Shown here one piece after another: positions 1 to 8,127 of a DNA stretch of 64,000 bases. A model generated the notes under the pieces. It had not been told where the DNA came from and ran no database searches. It worked only from the letters and a program-made list of their open reading frames with translations. The DNA is from CAZKBP01 sp964551015. Its GTDB lineage: Bacteria > Bacteroidota > Bacteroidia > Cytophagales > Microscillaceae. The stretch is from the NCBI GenBank assembly GCA_964551015.1, contig CAZKBP010000007.1, positions 1-64,000 of the forward strand, read 5' to 3'. A program made the translations under genes and the position numbers. The stretch's first letter is position 1. The number at the start of each line of letters is the position of its first letter.

Positions 1-440
1 GCTTCCTCTCGGGCGTTGCTTACCGTCCCGAGATTCTCCTTCTGCCGTGGTGACGGACACCTTCCCAAAACCCCAGATGCGCTCGAGCAGTTCTTCGAAG
101 CCCACTGCGCGGACTAGCACCCACAGACTATAGGCTCGGTGTAGCCCCGCCCGGTCCGATCTGGGTGGTGAGCGCGCTAGCGCTGCCGCAGTCTCAACGC
201 AAGACGCTCGTGCAGCTCGGGACGATTCACTGAGGACGAGAAGCGCACGATGGCGACCGACGATGCGGACCATCCGACTCACGGCGCCAGCACGATGCGC
301 AACGAAAGCTCGATGCTCTCACCGTTGTCGAATTCCTTTCGGCACCGAAGCGTCGCCGCCCGCTCCGACGTCCGCGGCCCCCGACCTCCACCCGCCGAGA
401 ACCCCACCAACCGGCTCCGATCGTGCGGCTCCCCCACCTC
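1..440. other. GC-rich segment unlike the rest of the window (possible foreign or chimeric sequence)
   Basis: By line count this stretch is about 60-77% GC, and composition drops abruptly at about 445, where the sequence turns into an A-rich run coding a typical TonB linker. No recognisable protein is encoded. Frames stay open on both strands (minus strand from about 318 to the edge, plus strand from 134 onward), but that is expected by chance at this GC content. The segment may be an assembly chimera joined through the proline-codon-rich (C-rich) tract, or genuinely transferred DNA. I favour a chimera because the break falls inside a gene. Confidence 0.55.
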
Positions 441-781
441 CACCCCCCAAAGAAGAAAAAGAAGATGAGATCTTCATGGTCGTAGAGAATATGCCCGAGC
501 CTGACGGCGGTATGGCTGCTTTCTACAAATATGTAGGCAAAGAGCTAGATTACCCAAAACAAGCCCGTCGCATGGGTGTAGAAGGACGTGTGATTATCCA
601 AATGGTCGTGGGTAAAGACGGTAGCCTTGGAGACTTTAAGGTCTTGAAGGGAATTGGTTCTGGATGTGATGAAGAAGCAGTTCGTGTCCTCAAAGCAGCC
701 CCTAAGTGGAAGCCTGGAAAACAAAGAGGACGTCCCGTACCTGTAAAGATGACCGTACCTATCATGTTTAAGCTGAACTAA
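440..781 (+). CDS. TonB C-terminal domain protein, 5' end lost or replaced
   Basis: The frame from about 440 encodes a proline run, a short acidic linker (KEEKEDEIF) and then a complete TonB C-terminal domain: the PEPDGG entry motif, YPKQARRMGVEG, the VVGKDGSL strand and an AP-KWKPGKQRGRPV end. Known TonB proteins of Bacteroidota have a membrane anchor, a Pro-rich spacer and this domain, which contacts the TonB box of outer-membrane receptors. The frame stays open upstream to 134, with an ATG at 263. However, that upstream part lies in the GC-rich segment and encodes Arg/Pro-rich sequence with no membrane anchor. The true N-terminus is therefore probably missing. The receptor at 3939-6251 is a plausible client. 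The domain call is firm; the start is unknown. Confidence 0.75.
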   Translation, partial: PPPKEEKEDEIFMVVENMPEPDGGMAAFYKYVGKELDYPKQARRMGVEGRVIIQMVVGKDGSLGDFKVLKGIGSGCDEEAVRVLKAAPKWKPGKQRGRPVPVKMTVPIMFKLN

Positions 782-820
782 GCCTACCTACTCAACAACA
801 CCGACATTTAAGTTTTTTGT

Positions 821-853
821 AAAGCCTGACGACTCTGTCAGGCTTTCTTTTTT
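821..853 (+). terminator. Rho-independent terminator after the TonB domain gene
   Basis: A 10-bp perfect stem (AAAGCCTGAC / GTCAGGCTTT) with a 6-base loop is followed by CTTTTTT. It lies 40 bases after the TonB stop codon. Confidence 0.85.
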
Positions 854-1035
854 GGAATATTTTTATTTATCTCTCATTGGAGAAAAATTTGATCCTAAAG
901 TTTCTTGTAAAATCTCCGAGCGATCACCTACCTTTGTAGCCTGCTATCAAAATAAGAGATCAGAGTTTGTCTGTCTGAGAAGCGTATCAAATGATTTCCC
1001 CAAAGACAGAAGATTCTATGAGCATACCCTAGGAG

Positions 1036-1764
1036 ATGAGTAAAGCAATTGTGATAATTCCGACATACAACGAAATAGAAAATATATACGATATTGTACC
1101 CGCTGTGATGAATTTAGTGCCAGCTTTTGATCTGTTGATCGTGGATGATTCCTCCCCCGATGGTACAGGCGAAGCGGTGCGGGCTATGCAACAAAAGTAC
1201 CCGCAACGGCTATTCTTGGAACAAAGAACAGGCAAGTTGGGCTTGGGTACAGCCTATATCCACGGTTTTCAATATGCACTAAGGCATCAGTATGATTATA
1301 TCTTTGAAATGGATGCAGACTTTTCGCATAAACCCGAAGACCTTACCAAGCTCTACGAAACTTGTGTAGAAGAGGGCTACGACATGGCCATTGGCTCGCG
1401 TTACGTGAAGGGTGTCAACGTAATCAACTGGCCCATGCATCGGGTGCTGATGTCCTATTTCGCGGGTTATTACGTTCGTTTTATCACGGGGATTCCCATT
1501 CGAGATACCACCGCGGGCTTCAAGTGCTACCACCGTCGGGTCTTGGAAAAGGTTCAACTGGAGAGCGTACGCTTTGTAGGTTATGCTTTTCAGATTTATA
1601 TGAAGTTTGAAGCCTGGAAACATGGCTTCAAAATCAAAGAGCTTCCGATTGTATTCACCGATCGCACCAAGGGTAAGTCTAAAATGTCCGTCAGCATTTT
1701 CAGGGAAGCTGTCTTAGGAGTGATTCAAATGAAAATTCAAAGTTTCTTTAAGCATTATGGCTAG
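1036..1764 (+). CDS. Polyprenol-phosphate mannosyltransferase-like GT2 glycosyltransferase
   Basis: The 242-residue product is a single-domain GT2 enzyme of the dolichol-phosphate mannose synthase (DPM1) type. These transfer a sugar from a nucleotide donor to a polyprenyl phosphate at the cytoplasmic face of the membrane. Seen: PTYNE at about residue 9, the nucleotide-binding VDDSSPDGT at about 36-44, the metal-binding DADFSH at about 94-99, GSRYVKG and the C-terminal FTDRTKGKSKM motif. There are no C-terminal membrane helices, so it is the short soluble DPM1 form. The ATG at 1036 follows a gene-free stretch, and the neighbouring channel gene converges on it. The donor sugar (mannose or glucose) cannot be read from the sequence. 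Confidence 0.88.
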   Translation: MSKAIVIIPTYNEIENIYDIVPAVMNLVPAFDLLIVDDSSPDGTGEAVRAMQQKYPQRLFLEQRTGKLGLGTAYIHGFQYALRHQYDYIFEMDADFSHKPEDLTKLYETCVEEGYDMAIGSRYVKGVNVINWPMHRVLMSYFAGYYVRFITGIPIRDTTAGFKCYHRRVLEKVQLESVRFVGYAFQIYMKFEAWKHGFKIKELPIVFTDRTKGKSKMSVSIFREAVLGVIQMKIQSFFKHYG

Positions 1765-1815
1765 ATACACGGTATTAGCTGGCGCAGAACGGTGCTATGG
1801 CCTTCAAAAAGCGCA

Positions 1816-2730
1816 TTAATTCGCTCCCCAAAGACGCCCACCGCAGTATTTGCAATACGAAGCATTGGTATCGTGTCCAGTCATGCCACAGTCAAGACAG
1901 GATTTGGCGTCGGACACTTTCTTGGTTTCCTCTTTTTTATAAATCTCAGCCCCCACGATACTAGTAAAAACCACAATCGTACTAAACCCTAGCAGCATCA
2001 AAAGAGAAGCGAGGGTCTGCCCAATAGGAGTTTGCGGAGCAATATCACCGTAGCCCACCGTGGTAATGGTAACTATGGCCCAGTAAATACTCTGCGGAAT
2101 ACTTCTAAAACCATGTTGTTCCCCTTCTATGATATACATTAATGAACCAATCAAAGTAACGGAAATCACGATGGCTAAGATAAAAATAGAAATCTTACGC
2201 TGACTGTTTTTAAGTGCTTCTACCAGCACTCTCACTTCGCGCGTGTATTTGGTATATTCTATCAAGTCAAACACCCGGAACAAACGGAACAAACGGACTA
2301 AGCGTACTACTAATAGATAGTTTACATCTACTATCTCAAGCAGACCGATGTAAGTAGGAAAGATAGCAATAAAATCAATCAGCCCAACGAGGCTAAAAAT
2401 ATAACGAAACGGACGAGGAGCTGCTAAGATTCTTAGGAAATATTCAACCGTAAAGATGATAGTAACCACCCATTCTACCGTGTAGAGATAACGATAAAGA
2501 AATCTATACTCGGGCACAGTCTGCAAAATGACCGAACTAGAACTTGCCAAAATCAACACCAAAAGCGTAATAGAAAAAACCTTGGAGCGATACAATGCCT
2601 TGTATAGCTGAAATCTCCATCCATTGGCCTCGATGAGTTTACGGGCGGCAGTGGTGAAATTTTTCTTCCTCTTGAGCTTATGCGCTCTATTTTCAGCGGT
2701 TAATTTTTCCAAAGTGATGGTATTATGCAT
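1816..2730 (-). CDS. Voltage-gated potassium channel with C-terminal zinc ribbon
   Basis: The 304-residue product is a six-helix ion channel. An S4-like segment carries Arg every third residue (VRLVRLFRLFRVF), and the pore loop contains the K+ selectivity filter TTVGYGD. This is the architecture of prokaryotic Kv channels, which gate K+ flux with membrane potential. After S6 and a short cytoplasmic linker the protein ends in two Cys pairs (CLDCG and CKYCG), a zinc-ribbon pattern at about residues 278-298. Such a tail is unusual on a Kv channel and may serve assembly or redox/metal sensing (inference). It converges with the glycosyltransferase gene, 51 bases apart. Confidence 0.88.
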   Translation of the reverse strand: MHNTITLEKLTAENRAHKLKRKKNFTTAARKLIEANGWRFQLYKALYRSKVFSITLLVLILASSSSVILQTVPEYRFLYRYLYTVEWVVTIIFTVEYFLRILAAPRPFRYIFSLVGLIDFIAIFPTYIGLLEIVDVNYLLVVRLVRLFRLFRVFDLIEYTKYTREVRVLVEALKNSQRKISIFILAIVISVTLIGSLMYIIEGEQHGFRSIPQSIYWAIVTITTVGYGDIAPQTPIGQTLASLLMLLGFSTIVVFTSIVGAEIYKKEETKKVSDAKSCLDCGMTGHDTNASYCKYCGGRLWGAN

Positions 2731-3103
2731 CGGTGCTATTTTTTCTTTTTATATGACTTATCGCAATATTCCTACCAAATATGGCACACATGAGAAAAGT
2801 GCAAAATTTTGAAAGTAAGTAAAGAAAAAATACCACAATATGGAACCTCCCTAGTGGCAAGCTCAGGACATATTTTTGGACTATTAAAGGATAGAAGTTC
2901 CGCTTACAAATTGTTTTTAAGCCTTTCCTCAGATGCATTTATGATATGCTCCTCAAAACCTTCCGTAATTTTTAAAAGCAAAGACGAAAGAAATTTAAGA
3001 AAATTGTAGGAAGAAGCATAGAAGCCAGGCGAAAGGCTAAGCCTGCTCGGTAGCCTGAGATCGATCGGGTATACGAAACGCTGCAAAACAATCCTTTGAG
3101 CCT
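2731..3103. other. Gene-free interval between two minus-strand genes
   Basis: This AT-rich 373-base stretch presumably carries the channel gene's promoter. Short open frames occur on both strands but overlap one another, lack protein-like composition and match no family I recognise. I see no terminator or repeat worth calling. Confidence 0.5.
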
Positions 3104-3916
3104 TCAATTTTCTAGAATCACCAGTTTTCGCTCATCATAATTGAGAGAGGTAAAGATTCCCAATCCACCTTCTATATTCGAGCGAACCGCACCGGGCTGA
3201 GCGAAAGGATTTTCATTGGCATTGTCCAGATTTTCTACAGATGCTGCAAAGTCATAATGAGCCGGCGTGAGTCGATAAAGGCGTGTCGTAACCGAATCGC
3301 CAATTTCAAAATCATAAGCTGTAAAAAAGCTAAACGCTTGCCCACTGAAAGCAATGTCCCGAAGTTGAATGTCTGACAAGCGAGGCACATCTCCGATCTC
3401 CCGATAAGCAATTAGTCGATAAAAATCCTGCGTTTCAACTGGGTCAGTAAAAAGAATGCCCACACTGGCTTCCCGATCTTCGTTGGCATCGTAAGCCACC
3501 GAATCAATGGGAATCGGAGGCAGAAAAGCAGTTTCGCTACGGAGTTCTCGCCCTTCGCTGTCGCGCACGTAGAGGCGGTAAGTCTGGTTCAAATCTGCCC
3601 TCAAAACACGATCACTGATATAATTGAAGAATTGATTGGTCGTAGAGTCAAATATTTCTTCATTACGTAAGGTATCTGCCACCTCGCCATAGCTCAGCAC
3701 CACCAAGGCATTATCTATTAATGGACTGCGGATCGGTTCTCCAAAAGAAACGGATTCTTGCAATATACAGCGTGGTGCTTGCCCATCTTCCAGATAAAAT
3801 TGCATCACTAAGTCGCTCTCGAAGGGAGGCAAATCTACTTCTACACTTTCGCTACAAGCCATTAATCCCAATAAAAAGAAAATGAGATAAAGGCAGATAT
3901 TATTGAAGATTTTCAT
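3104..3916 (-). CDS. DUF4249 family lipoprotein
   Basis: The 270-residue product begins with a lipoprotein signal (hydrophobic LIFFLLGLMAC, with the lipobox Cys at about 22) followed by SESVEVDLPPFE. It continues as an all-beta protein typical of DUF4249: an early V-L-QFYLEDG strand, an alternating VVLSYGE segment and a YRLYVRDSEGRELRSET strand pair. DUF4249 proteins are encoded next to carboxypeptidase-like-domain TonB receptors in Cytophagia and are thought to be their surface partners; the substrate is unknown. It lies directly downstream of such a receptor, 22 bases away, and is surely cotranscribed. In-frame starts at 3928 (ATG) and 3931 (TTG) are possible, but 3916 gives the best signal peptide. 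Confidence 0.82.
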   Translation of the reverse strand: MKIFNNICLYLIFFLLGLMACSESVEVDLPPFESDLVMQFYLEDGQAPRCILQESVSFGEPIRSPLIDNALVVLSYGEVADTLRNEEIFDSTTNQFFNYISDRVLRADLNQTYRLYVRDSEGRELRSETAFLPPIPIDSVAYDANEDREASVGILFTDPVETQDFYRLIAYREIGDVPRLSDIQLRDIAFSGQAFSFFTAYDFEIGDSVTTRLYRLTPAHYDFAASVENLDNANENPFAQPGAVRSNIEGGLGIFTSLNYDERKLVILEN

Positions 3917-3938
3917 AAAAATATACATCAAAATCAGA

Positions 3939-6251
3939 TTAAAACTTAAAATTATAAGTAACCGCGGGGATAATCGGGAAAAGCGTTACCATCTTAGCCT
4001 CGAAGCCTGTGGTTTGGTTCTCTCCCGTTTGCTGCTCCTCAAAAAAGATAAAAAACGGATTGCGACGACTGTATACATTGTAAATGCTAAAGGTCAAATC
4101 CGACTCGCCCCAACGAGAATTGAGTTTCCAAACCAAACCCAGATCCAAGCGATGCGAAGGAGGCAATTGATAATCATTCCTTCCTAAAAAAAGCGGAACC
4201 GCGTCAATATTCTCTGGCTCACCCCTGCTCACGATATCTTGGAAAACAAAACGCCCTGTCGCCAAAGAAGTATAATTACCCGTGCCATATACCCAAGTTG
4301 CACTCAAAAAGACACGGGGCGAAATTTCGTGCATCAATACGGCTGACACATCGTGCCGGCGGTCATAACGTGGGCGAAAAGCACGCCCTTCATTAATCTC
4401 CGAAAACTCCCGCCAAGTCCAAGACAAAGTATAACCCAGCCAGCCCGTGGTTTTACCCTGCTTTTTTTCTATATAAAATTCCAGACCATAAGCCCAACCT
4501 CTGCCAAATACAAACTCAGTTTCTAGATTAGGATTTGCAAACAACTGTGCCCCATCTTTGAAATCCAAGGAGTTGTGAAGCCATTTGTAATAGCCCTCCA
4601 GCGAAACATAAAAGCGATCATTGGCTAGTGAACGATTCAAACCCAACACCAGTTGATCAGAAAATTGCGGCTCCACCCCACCTGTGGAAGGATACCAAAT
4701 ATCCGTGGGCAAAGAAGCCGAACTCAAACCCACCAAGTGCAAATATTGGTACATGCGCGTGTAGCTGAATTTGAGCGTGGTCTTCGCATCTAGGCTGTAG
4801 CGAAGGCCCAGACGTGGCTCTAAGCCGTAGTAATTTTTCTCGTGAGTCATAAAGCCCGAAAGCCTCAGCCCAGCGTAGATTTGCCAGCGTTGGTGAGGCG
4901 ACCAATCGGTAGCCGCGAAGGTAGCCCATTCTACGCCTTGCAGACGTTCCCCAATTTCTAAATCAGAAAAGTCGGTAGCGATCCCGAAGTTCCCGACCGA
5001 AAAGCGATGATAAATTGTGCTCAGCCCCAGTTTCCAGCTCTGTTGTTCGGAAGCCTGAAAGTCTAGCTCACTTTGCAAGCCTTGGTCAAAAATACTCGAG
5101 CCCAGACTGAGGCTATTTTGCCCGAAGCGATTGTTAATATTGTATTCATAAGCCGAGAGAAAGTAAGTATTGTGCCAGGACCAGCGTTGGTCAAAACGAT
5201 GCTCCCATTCCAAGGACAAGGAGCGATTCCCCCAGACGAAACGACTTCCAAAATTTTCTCTTGAAAAATCAAAAACATCATTCCCAAAATAACCCGTGAG
5301 TCGGAGGTGATTTCTCGAGTCAATTTTATAATTAATTTGAGTATTCAAATCATAAAAAAAATAGCGAGGAATATCGCTCCAGGTGCTATCATCGGCATTG
5401 AGCCGATTGATGAGGCTGGTAAACACGTCCGCATAGGTTCGCCGACCCGATAAGGTGATGGAGGCTTTGTTTTTCTTGAGAGGTGCTTCCACGGTGAGGC
5501 GCGAAGAGATCAACCCGATGCCGCCGCGTGCGCTGAACTTCTCGTCGTTCCCTTCTTCCATTTCCACATCCAGTACCGAAGAGAGCCTTCCGCCATAGTT
5601 GGCCGGGAAGGCGGCCTTGTAGAGTGTGACCGATTTTACGGCATCCACATTAAATACACTAAAAAAACCTAGCAAATGATTGGGATTGTAAACGGGCGCT
5701 TGATTGACTAAGATCAGATTTTGATCCGCCCCACCGCCCCTTACGTAGAAGCCCGCCAGGCCTTCTCCCCCAGACTTTACGCCGGGTTTGAGTTGGAATA
5801 TTTTCAAAATATCTACTTCTCCCAAGATCGCGGGCAGGCGCTTAGCCTCTTGGCGAGTGATTTTATTCACACTCATTTGGGTGCTATTGACTTGGTCGAG
5901 CACGCTTTCTTTTTGGGCTTCCACTTCTATTTCTGCCAGGGCGAGCGAAGTTGGCTCCAATTCAATCATCAAGGTGGTATCTTGGCCTAAAGTCAAATTT
6001 TGAGAGAATCGCTGATAACCCAAGTAAGAAAATTCTAGCTGAACTTTTCCAGCGGGGAGCCGCAGGCGAAATTGCCCGTTTTCATCCGTGGTTGTGCCAG
6101 ATTTGCCCGGTTTGCCGAGAATATTGACGCCAATTAGTGCGCTTTTTGTGTTGGTGTCTTGCACTTTTCCTCTGATTTCAAAAAATGTTTGAGCATTTAG
6201 AGGAAAACTTTCCAAAAAAATAAAAACAAGGAGAAGAAAATGTAATTTCAT
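3939..6251 (-). CDS. TonB-dependent outer-membrane receptor with carboxypeptidase-like N-domain
   Basis: The 770-residue product has a signal peptide ending in LNAQ, a CarboxypepD_reg-like beta-sandwich (GVNILGKPGKSGTTTDENG, about residues 25-110) and then the TonB plug (LGEVDILKIFQLKPGV, FYVRGGGADQNLILV). A 22-strand barrel follows and ends in an aromatic strand (AVTYNFKF). It should move an unknown ligand across the outer membrane using energy from the TonB complex. The start at 6251 is chosen over an upstream frame start at 6305 because it opens the signal peptide. The DUF4249 lipoprotein gene follows at 22 bases. It lacks SusC signature features and has no SusD neighbour, so polysaccharide uptake is not indicated. 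Confidence 0.9.
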   Translation of the reverse strand: MKLHFLLLVFIFLESFPLNAQTFFEIRGKVQDTNTKSALIGVNILGKPGKSGTTTDENGQFRLRLPAGKVQLEFSYLGYQRFSQNLTLGQDTTLMIELEPTSLALAEIEVEAQKESVLDQVNSTQMSVNKITRQEAKRLPAILGEVDILKIFQLKPGVKSGGEGLAGFYVRGGGADQNLILVNQAPVYNPNHLLGFFSVFNVDAVKSVTLYKAAFPANYGGRLSSVLDVEMEEGNDEKFSARGGIGLISSRLTVEAPLKKNKASITLSGRRTYADVFTSLINRLNADDSTWSDIPRYFFYDLNTQINYKIDSRNHLRLTGYFGNDVFDFSRENFGSRFVWGNRSLSLEWEHRFDQRWSWHNTYFLSAYEYNINNRFGQNSLSLGSSIFDQGLQSELDFQASEQQSWKLGLSTIYHRFSVGNFGIATDFSDLEIGERLQGVEWATFAATDWSPHQRWQIYAGLRLSGFMTHEKNYYGLEPRLGLRYSLDAKTTLKFSYTRMYQYLHLVGLSSASLPTDIWYPSTGGVEPQFSDQLVLGLNRSLANDRFYVSLEGYYKWLHNSLDFKDGAQLFANPNLETEFVFGRGWAYGLEFYIEKKQGKTTGWLGYTLSWTWREFSEINEGRAFRPRYDRRHDVSAVLMHEISPRVFLSATWVYGTGNYTSLATGRFVFQDIVSRGEPENIDAVPLFLGRNDYQLPPSHRLDLGLVWKLNSRWGESDLTFSIYNVYSRRNPFFIFFEEQQTGENQTTGFEAKMVTLFPIIPAVTYNFKF

Positions 6252-6794
6252 ATTTATGCAGAGCGAAGGTATGTGAGTAGCGAGTTTGGGGCAGGAATCA
6301 GCCAAACGATTTATGGGTAAGTGGTTTTATACTCTAATTTAGAAAAAATCTCGCAAATGGTGAGAAGAATCCAAGCGATCGAATTGTTAAAATTTGCTAA
6401 AGTCGATTGTATCGAAGGTGCTGTCAGATACTTCACTCGAGGCGTTGTGAAACCTATGGCGTTTAAGAAAAACACCAGTCCGAAGACCTCGCCTACCAAA
6501 CCCTAAAAACCGATTGACCCATAGCCCACACCTGACCATAATTTAACATTCATTTATCTTTTTTTAACAGCTTTTTAACCGCTATTGAGGGCAAAATTTA
6601 GTTCTTTTAAGGAAGAGTAGAAGAAAATAAAAAAAGAGCCAACTCGATGCAACTATTCTCAAAAACCAACTGTCCTTGAAGTAAAACCGAGAAAAACCAT
6701 AAAATATTTAGAAAATTCGCTCTAGGCTGTAACGTTTGCCTAGTTCATTCTACTAATAAATAAACCATATAACCATCAAACTTTTTAAATCGCC
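6252..6794. other. Divergent intergenic region, no gene seen
   Basis: These 543 bases separate the receptor operon (minus) from the small gene at 6795 (plus), so promoters for both should lie here. Around 6540-6600 the sequence is very T-rich. Short overlapping open frames near 6311-6506 on both strands look accidental. No convincing hairpin or repeat was found. Confidence 0.5.
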
Positions 6795-7079
6795 ATGGAA
6801 CAGTCAATCAAAAGCACTTCTTTCTCTATCTCTATTCTGGAAATGGCCAGCACGCTCTTTTCTAATCATAGCAAGTCTAAGCGCAGAAAGCGACAAGTCT
6901 ACTGGGTACTAGAAGAAGTAGAAACAGAGCGTGAAGTTACGACGGTGAAGTACTATGACGACCACAATGAACTGGTTCACCAAGAAGCACTCCCAGGAGT
7001 GAAGAGAGGTATTTTAGATGAGGAAACCATGCAAAAACTAAATCAAATCAAAGAACAGGTCAGAATCCAACTGGCCTAG
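6795..7079 (+). CDS. Small protein of unknown function
   Basis: The 94-residue product is not recognised. The first half is Ser/Lys-rich with a basic patch (SKSKRRKRQ, about 25-33), followed by an acidic beta-like segment (WVLEEVETEREVTTVKYYDDHNE) and a C-terminal amphipathic helix (EETMQKLNQIKEQV). No signal peptide or membrane helix is present, so it is probably cytoplasmic. Composition matches neighbouring genes, a long upstream region is available for a promoter, and a hairpin lies at its 3' end, all favouring a real gene. No function is proposed. Confidence 0.55.
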   Translation: MEQSIKSTSFSISILEMASTLFSNHSKSKRRKRQVYWVLEEVETEREVTTVKYYDDHNELVHQEALPGVKRGILDEETMQKLNQIKEQVRIQLA

Positions 7080-7082
7080 TTC

Positions 7083-7107
7083 TTTGGATTTTATTTTTAT
7101 CCAAAAA
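7083..7107. terminator. Weak bidirectional hairpin between convergent genes
   Basis: TTTGGAT and ATCCAAA arms enclose a 9-base T/A-rich loop between the stop codons of two convergent genes. The stem is short, so termination is uncertain. Confidence 0.35.
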
Positions 7108-7414
7108 CCAATGCGTAAGGGCGACTAAGTTCCTGTGCGACTTCTGCCAAGCTAAACACACGAGCTTTACGAAAAGACAATTTGCCCTCCCAGTAAACTT
7201 CTAGAACTGGCACCGCGAAAACCGAGCAATGCGCTGCTACTTCTTTCTCAACCCTGGGGTCAATCTCCATCCAATCCATTTTGGGAAATTGCTCTTGCCT
7301 CAACTCAAGCAATTTGGGTTTCACATCTTGACAAATACCACAATCTAGCGTACCAAAGTAGAGCATCAGACCCTTCGTGCGCTCAATTTTTGTATTCAAT
7401 TCTTTAATAGTCAT
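7097..7414 (-). CDS. Thioredoxin-fold protein with CGIC active site
   Basis: The 105-residue product has a thioredoxin fold with a redox-active C-G-I-C at residues 25-28 (FGTLDCGICQDVKP), a middle strand WMEIDP and a VPVLEVYWEG segment containing the cis-proline. It lacks a signal peptide, so it acts in the cytoplasm, presumably as a disulfide reductase. CGIC differs from the usual CGPC and predicts a different redox potential (inference). I chose the start at 7414 because the upstream in-frame extension to 7483 is Cys/Asn-rich and not thioredoxin-like. It is convergent with the small gene at 6795. Confidence 0.78.
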   Translation of the reverse strand: MTIKELNTKIERTKGLMLYFGTLDCGICQDVKPKLLELRQEQFPKMDWMEIDPRVEKEVAAHCSVFAVPVLEVYWEGKLSFRKARVFSLAEVAQELSRPYALVFG

Positions 7415-7606
7415 CGTAGTTTGGGGTTCGTGGTTTGTACTTAGATTTAAACAAAATCTTTGGCAAAAATAGACATTCCCCACTTTTTATTCTTGAAAAC
7501 ATCCGCAAAACAGCCCATAAAATCTCCTGAAAGGAACCCATCCGCCGCCACAGACCAGTACTACTTAACCCAAGGAAATAGCGACTTTACGGCTTTTTTT
7601 GCTTAA

Positions 7607-7630
7607 ATTTGTGACTGGCATATCACAAAT
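7607..7630. promoter_or_regulatory. Palindromic operator candidate upstream of the MarR gene
   Basis: Perfect 8-base inverted arms ATTTGTGA and TCACAAAT are separated by 8 bases and end 17 bases before the MarR start codon. Size and position fit a homodimeric winged-helix repressor acting on its own gene. The half-site also resembles CRP/FNR sites (TGTGA), but those have a 6-base spacer. Confidence 0.6.
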
Positions 7631-7647
7631 AGCCCCCTGAAACACAC

Positions 7648-8115
7648 ATGATGAAAAGAGAAGAAACCTTTGACTATAATATAAAAGCTACTTGGCACGC
7701 CATTGCTCGCATGTACAATTCGGAAGCAAGTAAATTTAATTTAACCGTCTCCGTTGGCTACATTTTGTTGAATATTGACCTTGACCACGGCACACCCGCG
7801 ACCAAAATTGCCCCTCTCCTAGGACTAGAAGCCCGCAGCATTACCCGTACGCTCAAAAATATGGAGAAAGATGGCTTTATCTACAAAGTACAAGATGAAA
7901 AAGATCGCCGCTTTTTCCGCATCTTCTTAACCGAAAAGGGGCGACAAGCCCGAGAAGTTTCCCGCCAAACCGTCATCAAGTTCAACCGCGCTGTGCGAGA
8001 GATTGTACCCGAGGAAAAGATTCAGGTTTTCTTTGAAGTAATCAGCAAAATCAATCAAGTCATTGACAACAACGTACCTACAGTGAGCATCCTCAATGGC
8101 AAGGAGGTAGATTAA
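7648..8115 (+). CDS. MarR family transcriptional regulator
   Basis: The 155-residue product is a MarR-type winged-helix dimer. The N-terminal dimerisation helix (IKATWHAIARMYN) is followed by the helix-turn-helix around residues 50-75 (ATKIAPLLGLEARSITRTL), the wing with the conserved DEKDRR motif at about 86-91 and a long C-terminal helix. The family usually represses its own operon and is released by a small ligand. A palindrome 18 bases upstream (7607-7630) supports autoregulation. It is a lone gene, convergent with the TPR gene 12 bases downstream, so its regulon is not revealed by position. An alternative start one codon downstream (second Met) is possible. Confidence 0.9.
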   Translation: MMKREETFDYNIKATWHAIARMYNSEASKFNLTVSVGYILLNIDLDHGTPATKIAPLLGLEARSITRTLKNMEKDGFIYKVQDEKDRRFFRIFLTEKGRQAREVSRQTVIKFNRAVREIVPEEKIQVFFEVISKINQVIDNNVPTVSILNGKEVD

Positions 8116-8127
8116 ACCTTTAGCCGA

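Noticed and set aside
1..318. Minus-strand frame open to the window edge
   Set aside because: 106 codons without stop in about 65% GC sequence is not significant, and no motif is visible.
250..468. 72-codon open frame in the GC-rich start
   Set aside because: Arg/Pro/Ser-rich translation of GC-rich sequence; long open frames are expected by chance there, and it crosses the composition break out of frame with the TonB domain.
3939..6251. SusC/SusD polysaccharide-uptake pair
   Set aside because: The partner is a DUF4249 lipoprotein, not SusD, and no glycoside hydrolases are nearby.
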